DNA from: JAKLIH01 sp964618955
GTDB lineage: Bacteria; Patescibacteriota; Minisyncoccia; UBA6257; JAKLIH01
Length of the DNA: 18,641 nt
Assembly (NCBI GenBank): GCA_964618955.1
Contig: CAZUBO010000013.1
Coordinates: forward strand, 1 to 18,641
Reading direction: 5' to 3'
Positions 7,172 to 14,925 of the stretch are shown piece after piece. A program made the position numbers and the translations under genes. Every line of letters begins with the position of its first letter. Within the stretch, counting starts at the first letter, position 1. The notes below the pieces were generated by a model that was not told the DNA's origin, did no database searches, and saw nothing but the letters and a program-made list of their open reading frames with translations.

Positions 7172-8104
7172 TTATCTCTCCATCTTACCATCCAAATATT
7201 TCGACACTGCGAACACGGCCGAAATAATTCCGATGATAACCCCAAAACTAATCTGAGCTAGTAACAATACAAAAATATTTGAAAAGAAATATTTGGTAAT
7301 ACTAATTTCTCCTAAGAATATATCCATCTTCCTTCCCAAAGTCAAAATCAAGGGCACATAACATACAAACGATATTCCTGCCGCAATCAAACCATAAAAA
7401 CATCCAGCTAATACAAATGGCCCTCGGACAAATCAATTTGTCGCCCCGACTAGCTTCATGATATTAATTTCTTCTCTCATAGAATAGATAGCAATACGAA
7501 TTGTATTAAAAGCTACAATTACTGCTACCAAAGTCAAAACAGCTGTAATTATTAAAGATCCAATCTGTAAACTATTTATTAAGCTTGTAGTTTTGCTTAA
7601 TAAATCTCTATTCTCAGTAAAATTAATATTTACTAATTTATCTTTAAAAACTGCTGTCTCAATATATGCTAAAACTTTTTCATAGTCTTTTGAATCTTTA
7701 ATTTTAATATTCAAAGACGCCGATAATGGGTTCTCACCAATCTCGTCTAACGCTTTTAATAAAACATCATTATGCCCATACTTCTCTCTAAAAGCCACTA
7801 ATGCCTTATCTCGAGATACGTATTCCGTCTTAACCACACCTTCTACCTTACCTAATTGTTCTTGAACTATCAGAATCTCACTCTCTTCAATAGCTGGTTT
7901 AAAATATATACTAATATCAATCTTATCTTTTAAACTAGCTACAAACTTCCCGGAGGTATAGTTCATAATTAATACCCCCGTAAAAACTAAAATACTCAAA
8001 AACATAGTAATAATAGTAGCAATGGTCAATCAACCATTTCTTTTAAAAATTGCTTTTCCTTTTTTAAAAACTCTTTTTAAACTTGTACTAATTGGTGTAA
8101 TCAT
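7172..8104 (-). CDS. ftsX: Cell-division protein FtsX
   Basis: A 310-residue membrane protein. After a basic N-terminus (KRVFKKGKAIFKRNGW) comes the first membrane helix (LTIATIITMFLSILVFTGVLI). A large extracytoplasmic loop follows (about residues 50-175) with KDKIDISIYFKPAIEESEIL, FREKYGH and LSASLNIKIKD. Then come three more helices. The FtsX hallmark REEINIMKLVGATNWFVRGPF joins two of them; its Trp is UGA, as is the Trp in NGWL. FtsX pairs with FtsE and activates peptidoglycan hydrolases at the division site through its extracellular loop. It starts 20 bp after ftsE. The family's usual length is about 300 residues, so the gene is complete. Confidence 0.95.
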
Positions 8105-8124
8105 TTTAAAATTTTTAATATATT

Positions 8125-8811
8125 TTAAAGAATGTATTTCCCTTTTTCTTCATCTCTAACAATCGTACCATTTTCTAATGTTATTACTCTTCTTCCTAAA
8201 GTATTTACAATATCCTTATCATGAGTTGATAATATTACGGCTGTTCCTAATTCATTAATCTTTAGTAATAAACGAATAATCTCCCAAGTATTAATTGGAT
8301 CCAAATTCCCAGTTGGTTCATCAGCCACTAATACATCTGGCTTTTGAATTATGGCTCTAGCAATTGAAATTCTTTGCTTCTCGCCAATCGACATTTGATA
8401 AGGAAAGTTATTGGCCTTATCGCTCAATCCTACTAGCTTTAAAACTTCTGGAACTTCTTCCTTAATCTTCTCATCACTATACCCACCAACTTCCAAAGCA
8501 AAAGCAATATTCTCATAAGCTGTTAATTTCGGTAGTAATTTAAAATCTTGAAATACTACTCCGACTTTACGACGTAGTATTGCAATCTCATTAGAATTCA
8601 TATTAGAAACATCTTGTTCATTAAAATATACTGATCCTTTTGTTGGCTTCTCTTCCGCAAATAACAACTTCAGTAATGTTGTCTTCCCAACACCTGATTT
8701 ACCAACAATAGAAACAAATTCATCGTCATTCACATCAAAAGAGATATTATCTAATACCAAACAATCATTATCATATACCTTTGTAACATTTTTGTAAGAA
8801 ACTAAAGACAT
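8125..8811 (-). CDS. ftsE: Cell-division ATP-binding protein FtsE
   Basis: A 228-residue ABC ATPase with no UGA codon. It has Walker A GKSGVGKT (37-44), Q-loop VFQDFKLLPKLTAYENIAFA (87-106, the FtsE-typical phrase), Walker B VLVADEPTGNLD (160-171) and H-loop STHD. The signature region reads YQMSIGEKQR (138-147) where the family usually has LSGGEQQR. This is a clear departure, though the glycine before Glu remains. With FtsX it couples ATP hydrolysis to septal wall hydrolase activation. It heads the operon ftsE-ftsX-ABC-HTH, behind a good promoter; no Shine-Dalgarno sequence is visible before ATG. Confidence 0.95.
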   Translation of the reverse strand: MSLVSYKNVTKVYDNDCLVLDNISFDVNDDEFVSIVGKSGVGKTTLLKLLFAEEKPTKGSVYFNEQDVSNMNSNEIAILRRKVGVVFQDFKLLPKLTAYENIAFALEVGGYSDEKIKEEVPEVLKLVGLSDKANNFPYQMSIGEKQRISIARAIIQKPDVLVADEPTGNLDPINTWEIIRLLLKINELGTAVILSTHDKDIVNTLGRRVITLENGTIVRDEEKGKYIL

Positions 8812-8844
8812 AAGTATTTTTTATATTGTTTTTAATGTAGGTAT

Positions 8845-8873
8845 ATTTTAACAAATAAAAAATTAAAATACAA
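8845..8873 (-). promoter_or_regulatory. Promoter of the ftsE-ftsX operon
   Basis: TTGTAT (8868-8873) and TAAAAT (8845-8850) on the minus strand with a 17-bp spacer, 34 bp upstream of ftsE. Confidence 0.6.
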
Positions 8874-8884
8874 GCCCTACAGCA

Positions 8885-8918
8885 GAAAAAACAGAATGTC
8901 TTTCAAACATTCTGTTTT
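8885..8918 (-). terminator. Rho-independent terminator of dcd
   Basis: A perfect 12-bp stem (AAAACAGAATGT/ACATTCTGTTTT) with a 7-base loop, followed on the minus strand by a T-run. It begins 6 bp after the stop codon. Confidence 0.9.
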
Positions 8919-8923
8919 GTCTA

Positions 8924-9505
8924 CTATTTACTAGTTCTTTTTTTAAACAAATTAGCTGAATTAGCTACTCTTGGCCCAACTGAACCTTGATATAGTGACT
9001 TCTTTCTATCTAAATACGAACTCTCGCAAGGCGAAGATAATCATTCTACAGCAATCTGGCAAATATACATATCTGGATATAGCATTATTGGAATCTCAGC
9101 TTGATTGCTAATCTCTAAAGTCAAAGTCCCTTCAAATCCTGGATCAACAAACCCAGCAGTATGAACCAATAATCCCATACGAGCCAAACTACTCTTGCCT
9201 TCAGCTCTTACTGCAATTCGATTTGATAACTTCATGTATTCTTTAGAACTAACTAAAACAAAACGATTAGGATGTAATATAAAACCCTCGCCTTTTTCTA
9301 AGATCTGGGTATGCATTAATTTATTAAAATCAATTCCTTTTTTTAAATCCAATAATGATTCTTTGGAAGTTTGAAAAGTTTTAAAAATTGGGCCCAATTT
9401 TAAATCAATACTTGCCGCTTCAATCTGTTCTGGTAATATCTTTTCTCTAAAAGTTAAATCACCATCCTTAATGGCTTTTTTAATATCCTTGTCCGATAAA
9501 ATCAT
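8924..9505 (-). CDS. dcd: dCTP deaminase
   Basis: A 193-residue enzyme of the normal family length. It opens MILSDKDIKKAI, then has the Dcd/dUTPase hallmarks: SIDLKLG (32-38), RAEGKSSLARMGLLVHT (100-116) with the phosphate-binding SSxAR, and AGFVDPGFEGTLTLEISN (117-134), in which Glu131 corresponds to the catalytic Glu. The tail YQGSVGPR closes over the nucleotide. It turns dCTP into dUTP (or, in bifunctional forms, dUMP) for dTTP synthesis; which form cannot be told here. One UGA-Trp (VEWLSSP). It ends in two consecutive TAG codons. The gene is monocistronic with its own promoter and terminator. Confidence 0.95.
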
Positions 9506-9539
9506 AATGCATTTTTAAAATTTTATTAAACTACCAAAA

Positions 9540-9568
9540 ATTATATCACTATAAAAAATTTAATGCAA
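9540..9568 (-). promoter_or_regulatory. Promoter of dcd
   Basis: TTGCAT (9563-9568) and TATAAT (9540-9545) on the minus strand, 17 bp apart, with TGA before the -10 box (extended -10). Confidence 0.75.
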
Positions 9569-9615
9569 TACCCATATATTACATACCAAAATTAGATGGA
9601 ATGCAACCAAAAAAA

Positions 9616-10617
9616 TTATTTTTTCTTTGCTTCTTTTCTCTTCTTTCCAAGATCTTTCACAAAATTATCTCCGTATTTCTTTCTTAAAAGCATCGATAAT
9701 CTATGTTTTTCAATTTTAACATCTTTAGCAACTCTAGCAATTGGCTCTAATTGATTTAGTACTCTATCATGAACCGTTACTAAAAGATTTTGAATATCTT
9801 TTGTTGATTTGGTATTCCGTTGATGAGTAACATATTCTCCATTAGCATATTTTTTTAAAAATAAAGAAAAAGTAGAAATTGGAATTTGTAAAAACTTACT
9901 AACTTCTGTATTATTAAATTCCCTATTAGCCTCTAACATTACTTCTTTATTCTTCCCCAATAATTCTACTACTAAATGCCTTTTACCAATTAACTTTTCT
10001 AATTTATTCATAACCAATTCATGTCTTTTTAACTCCTCTTCGGTTTTTTCAAATCGAGTCTTTGATAATTCATCCGTTATTTCTTTCGAAAAGATTTCTC
10101 CAAAATATTCTTCTAAAGAAAAATCTGGTAATTCCCCCAATCTGTCAGCTTCTGAATATCAACTCCTTAAAGATTTTGCAATGGATATTTTCTCTTCTTC
10201 TGTATTCTTATATATCTTCGCCATAATATTAATAGCTTTAAGCAAATTCTCTGGAAATATCTTTTTCAAAAGATATTCTGGCATTAATTTCGATAACTTA
10301 TTATTCTTATCATTAAACAAGAATCAAACCTTAATAGCCTTCTTAATAATTTCTTCATTCAAATCACCACCAATCTTCTTGATAATATGATAAATTTCTA
10401 TAGCAATATCTATTAGAGTGGCTCTAGTAGTAATCCTTTCCTCAGTAAACAATCCATTATCATCAAAACCTAGATAATCCTTCTTGCCAATACTTTTATG
10501 CAAAACATCAAAAATCTTTAAAATTGTTTGCCCCCTCTCTCATTTGTCTTCAGAAAGTTCCCCAACTGGGAAAGGATCTTTCAAGTCTTCTGGTCGTACA
10601 TCAATACCATCAATCAT
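9616..10617 (-). CDS. Unrecognised helical protein with two HTH-like segments
   Basis: A 333-residue protein with three UGA-Trp codons (DKWERG, KVWFLFN, RSWYSEA). I do not recognise the family. The first half is helical (TTRATLIDIAIEIYHIIKKI; KLMPEYLLKKIFPENLLKAI). The region about 180-220 is very charged. Residues about 238-257 (EVSKFLQIPISTFSLFLKKY) look like a helix-turn-helix, and 296-315 (VAKDVKIEKHRLSMLLRKKY) like a second. The C-terminus is strongly basic (GKKRKEAKKK). A DNA- or RNA-binding role is inferred, not shown. There is no signal peptide or membrane helix. It starts 21 bp after the pilin-LamG gene and no terminator separates them, so the two may be co-transcribed. Confidence 0.8.
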
Positions 10618-10638
10618 ATTAAAAGTTTAAATTTTAAA

Positions 10639-11874
10639 TTATAATCCAAATTCTCCTTTCGTAGAAGTATAATGTTGAGCAATCTCTTCATCACTCAATC
10701 CTCTATTATATATTCTTACTTCATCAAGAGAGCCGTCAACAATTCTACTAGAAGCATCTGCGTTGCCTACATACTTTATATTATTAGCTAAGGGAAACGC
10801 AGGAGTGCCTGTAAGATTTTGAGTAGTTCCAAATTGAACTCCATTTCTATATGCTTTCAATGTTTTATTGGTATAATCACAAACTGTTACTATATGAATT
10901 CATTGATTATCTAAATTTTGAAAAAAGTTAAGAAAACTTATGTTTGATTGTGCTGTTCCAGTATAATATCAATAAAATAAATTATTAGTATTTTCAAGAC
11001 GATGTGATCAGATAAACCCAGAGTTAGAGCCTCACCCATAATCACCTAAAATTGATTGACGTTTTGTTGTATTAATCACGCTCTTCATCCACGCCTCTAT
11101 CGTAAGTATACCTGTATTAGGAATAGCAAAAGAAGGAGTTGAGATATAATCAGTTCCTGAAGCATCATAGTACATAGCTTTGTTAGTACCAATAGTAGTT
11201 TGTCTTTCAGGTCCAGAAAGAGTTCCAGTAAGTCCATTACCAGAGTAGTCAAGAGCAGAGCCTGTTGCTTCATCAAATTTTCAAAAGGCAATAAGATTCT
11301 TATCACGTTGTAGTGGAGTATTAAAGGTTCGGTTAGGACTACCAATCTCAAAGGTAGATGTAAGACTTCCTTCATCATTAATGGAGTTCTTATTGGGATT
11401 TGAAAGGATGGCAGTTAATTCATAGGATCCTCCTGAATAGTAGGTATAGAAGAAAGAATTGTTATTGACTGGATCAATAGGAAGACTTGATAGATATCTA
11501 TTGGATCCAACAACTGTAAAGTTGATAGGTATTCAGCCAGTACCATCAGTATTCTTATACGTTGTAGGATTACTACAGTAATAATTGTATCCAGTAGGAA
11601 GAGTTGGTAATGAATATGTTGAACAAGTTGAACTTGAATCAGGAAGAGAGATATATACGTTTGTTGATGTACCATAAGTAATACCTGATTGATTTCAAGA
11701 TTCCATGAAGACAATAGCTTTGTTAATACTAGATATATCAGTTACTCTTCTACTATCTCTAAAGTTATCAAAGAGTCTGGCTGGGTTTAATGCAAAAATT
11801 ACAATAGCTGATAATATTGCTAAGATTGCTATTACTATCATTAATTCTACGAGGGTGAAAGATTTTTTTTGCAT
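10639..11874 (-). CDS. Type IV pilin-like protein with a C-terminal LamG (concanavalin A-like) domain
   Basis: A 411-residue protein. The N-terminus MQKKSFTLVELMIVIAILAI is a type III (prepilin) signal; prepilin peptidase would cut between Ser5 and Phe6, with Glu at +5. The -1 residue is Ser where Gly is usual. A pilin-like head follows, with Ser/Thr/Tyr-rich low-charge sequence and a Cys pair. From about residue 193 a LamG fold begins: NLIAFWKFDEATG, LDYSGNGLTG, ILTIEAWMKS, NQWIHIVTV and SLDEVRIYNRGLSDEEIAQH. Seven UGA-Trp codons occur, including the conserved Trp of FWKFDE and NQWIH. It is likely a surface pilus subunit or adhesin binding glycans; ligand unknown. It has its own promoter. 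Other frames across this gene give long low-complexity shadow frames, which I discard. Confidence 0.9.
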
Positions 11875-11902
11875 AAAAAAAATTTAAATTTTAGATATCT
11901 AT

Positions 11903-11931
11903 AGTATAATCAAAATTTTAATTAAAATCAA
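11903..11931 (-). promoter_or_regulatory. Promoter of the pilin-LamG gene
   Basis: TTGATT (11926-11931) and TATACT (11903-11908) on the minus strand with a 17-bp spacer, just past the stop of the upstream hydrolase gene. Confidence 0.6.
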
Positions 11932-11936
11932 TAGAC

Positions 11937-12743
11937 TTATTTAATTTGTATACCCCCACTAATATCAGTTCTTAGAACTTTAACCCCAAACCCTTCTAGC
12001 ATTTTGATAATATCACTATTGGGATGACCATAGTTATTAGCCCCAACCGATATTATGGCTTCTTTAGCTTTTAATAGCCCTAATATCTTAGAATTTATAG
12101 TATTCTTGGCTCCATGATGAGGAACCTTTAAAACATCTATATCACCAACGTTTCCTTCAACCACAATTTTCTCCAAAATCTTAGCTGTAACATCTCCAGT
12201 AAATAATCATTTTTTACTCAAATTATTAATCAATAATACTTCGGATTTTTCATTGGTATTTTTCAAAGACAAATCCAACCTACTAGGATACAAAACTTTA
12301 ATATCCAAATCTTCAGTTTTGATATTACTTCCCTTAACTCCCAAAACAATTGGTATATTTTTATCAATAATCTTTCGTAATAGCTTTTGATAACTCTCAT
12401 TAACAAAATCAAAATCATTCAAAACAACAACCCTCACCTTGTAATTATCTAATACAAAATTCAATCCTTCAGAGTGATCACTATCAGCATGAGAAATAAA
12501 CACCACATCAATTATTTTTTCAAAAAAGGGAAGTGTATTTACTAAAGGTTTTATAACATAATTCTTCCGCCCAGCATCAATCAAAAAATTCCCCGACTTA
12601 TTTACAATCAAAGCGCTATCCCCTTGAAAAACATTTAGAAAATTAATACTTGACTTTAAAGAATAAAATTCAAAAATCATATGCCAAACATAGACATTTA
12701 ATAATACAACTATCATTATTAATATTTTGGTATTATTCTTCAT
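11937..12743 (-). CDS. ComEC/Rec2-type metallo-beta-lactamase-fold hydrolase (stand-alone)
   Basis: A 268-residue protein with an N-terminal membrane or signal helix (ILIMIVVLLNVYVWHMIF) and then the hydrolase domain: NFLNVFQGDSALIV (34-47), FLIDAG (53-58), metal-binding SHADSDHSEG (84-93), WLFTGDV (179-185, Trp by UGA) and VPHHGAKN (207-214). It ends GVKVLRTDISGGIQI, the usual end of ComEC hydrolase domains. In many bacteria this is the C-terminal domain of ComEC, thought to degrade the non-transported DNA strand. Here it is a separate gene starting 1 bp after the ComEC stop, so the two products probably act together, with the helix holding it at the membrane. No Shine-Dalgarno sequence; translational coupling is likely. 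Confidence 0.9.
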
Positions 12744-12744
12744 A

Positions 12745-14214
12745 TTAAATATTCATTGTTAATTCCCTATGCTTAATATAAAAATCAACCACTAATATAA
12801 TCAAAACTATATAGTATACTATAACAAAAAATATCGAATTAAACAAAATTAATTTTGATCTCATACTTAGATTATCACAAATCTTCAGACTTCAAACAAA
12901 AATATCTCCTAAGTAGTTTACAAACAATCCTAATACCCTAGCTATTGGCAGAGCTACTAATCCTACTAATACTACCAAAAATACTGCCCCCAAAACCAAC
13001 CCTGAAAAAGGAATTAAAAATATATTAAAACCAATACTCATTAAATTAAAATCTTTAAAAATATATACCAAATACGGTAATAAAACAATCGTAACCGCTA
13101 AAGATGATTTAAATACTACTAAACAATTATCAATAATTTTGTTTCTACTTTTAAGATTATTAAACATTGGCGTAACATATATTAATGCTACAATCGACAA
13201 AAAACTTAAATGAAATCCTATATCATAAACTAATACTCTAGGATTCAATATCAAAAACCCTAATAATGATAACAATAATACATTGGTATAATTAATAATT
13301 CTTCCATTGATTTTGCCAATACTAACAATAATTCAAAAAACTGTTGCTCTCAAAATAGAACTTGAAAAGCCTGACAAAAACAAAAACATTATTAAAAATC
13401 AACTTGCCAATCCCATAGATAATAAATACCCTATTGGTAAAAACAATAATAAATAGCAAATAATATTAAACAAAATTGATAAATGCGTACCTGATACTAC
13501 TAATATATGACTCACCCCTAAAGCTTTAAAAATATTATTCAGTTCTTTATCGCTAGTCTTTGTCTTCCCTAGTATCCACATTGAAAACAAAGAATAATTC
13601 TTTAATCCAAAAATATTTTTAATTCGATTATCAACTATATTTCTAACTCAGCTAACCAATCTAAAGAAATACCCACCAGAAACATTCCGATTCACCACAA
13701 TCTCTGGAAAACTCGCTTGATAATCTACCCTCCCAAAGTATAGCATATCAAAAGCATTAGCCATATACTTATTCTTTTCAATCTTTGAATTAATTTCCAA
13801 AACTTGACCAATCTTAAATTCTTCTAATATATCTGATGAAATTAAAATTAATTTATTCTTCATTTTCTCTTCGCTAATTATCTTCCCTAACGTTGTATTA
13901 ATTTCGTTACCAAGTATTGTATCTCGCATTACTAATACTTGTATAATTTTAGAGCCTTCAATAATAACATTTTTTCTAATACTTCCCGTATATACAAAAA
14001 TAGCTAATACTATTGATAATATAATTACAAAATAGTATCAACTATTCTTATTAAAAATTTCTTTCAAATATCTTCGATAATACATTACTAAGAATATCAA
14101 GCCTAATATTGCAAAACCAATAACACTCTTATCAATAATATTACATAGTATATAAGTAAAAACTAAACCAACCATAAAAACTCTGAATAAATACATCCAA
14201 GTTAAATTCTTCAT
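12745..14214 (-). CDS. comEC: ComEC/Rec2 family DNA-uptake channel, membrane part
   Basis: A 489-residue protein. Two or three N-terminal helices (residues 1-80) are followed by a DUF4131/OB-like region (about 85-190; SDILEEFKIGQVLEINSKIE, MLYFGRVDYQASF). The competence domain opens with SHILVVSGTHLSILF (about 235-249), the family hallmark, and continues with GFSSSILRATVFW and LLSLLGFLILNPRVLVYDIG, then GFHLSFLSIVALIYVTP, all well-known ComEC stretches, with about eight to ten membrane helices. Five UGA-Trp codons. The hydrolase domain usual at the C-terminus is encoded by the next gene. It moves single-stranded DNA across the membrane in transformation. The start is 2 bp after the nrdG stop. 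Confidence 0.92.
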
Positions 14215-14216
14215 AA

Positions 14217-14915
14217 TTATCGAACTTTACATTCTTTGACCATACCACTAATCTCTTTGGCAATCGCTTTTAAATCTTCTTCCTTCAGCCACCCCTTATC
14301 TTTGCATTCATTATCTAAAACATCCATTGCTTGAAATTCTTGTAAATAATATTTATCAGAACCTTTAATAGCTTTTGCAATATTTAAAATATTTTCTTTA
14401 CTTATTCCTGGCGCTACTGTCGTTCGAAATTCATATCCAATATTGGAATTCCTTAATAATTCAATGCTTTCTTTGATCAAATCGATATCAATATCTACTT
14501 GAATAATCTTTTTATAATCAGCCTTATTCAATTCATTCTTAATATCCATAGCAACATAATCCAATAACTTTTGATCCAGCAATTTTTTCAAAGTTTTTGG
14601 ATCAGTTCCATTAGTATCTAATTTAACTAAAAATCCCATCTTCTTAATCTTTTTAACAAACAGAATCAAATCCTTTTGTAAAGTTGGTTCTCCGCCAGTA
14701 ATAACAACAGCATCTAGCTTCCCAACTCGAGTTTTCAAAAAATCAAAAATCTCTTTTTCGCTAATTATTTCATTTTTTTTAAAAAACTTTGGTTCTACTA
14801 GCCTAGTGTTATAGCAAAACCGACATCTAAAATTGCAGCCAATCGTAAATACGATTGCTGCAACTTTAGCTGGGTAATCAATTAAAGTCATTTTCTGAAT
14901 TCCACCAATTAACAT
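14217..14915 (-). CDS. nrdG: Anaerobic ribonucleotide reductase activating protein (radical SAM)
   Basis: A 232-residue enzyme with no UGA codon. It opens MLIGGIQKMTLIDYPAKVAA, typical of the NrdG-like activase subfamily, and carries the radical-SAM cluster motif CNFRCRFC (CX3CX2C, Cys27, 31, 34). The GGEP motif (VVITGGEPTLQ) binds SAM, and KLDTNGT follows. It uses SAM and a 4Fe-4S cluster to make the glycyl radical on NrdD. It starts 10 bp after the nrdD stop, so it is in the same operon and its substrate is next door. Confidence 0.94.
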   Translation of the reverse strand: MLIGGIQKMTLIDYPAKVAAIVFTIGCNFRCRFCYNTRLVEPKFFKKNEIISEKEIFDFLKTRVGKLDAVVITGGEPTLQKDLILFVKKIKKMGFLVKLDTNGTDPKTLKKLLDQKLLDYVAMDIKNELNKADYKKIIQVDIDIDLIKESIELLRNSNIGYEFRTTVAPGISKENILNIAKAIKGSDKYYLQEFQAMDVLDNECKDKGWLKEEDLKAIAKEISGMVKECKVR

Positions 14916-14925
14916 ATTATTTTTC

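Noticed and set aside
11097..11714. Leucine-rich open frames on the minus strand at 11097-11378 and 11415-11714
   Set aside because: They are out of frame with the pilin-LamG gene and are low-complexity shadows of it.
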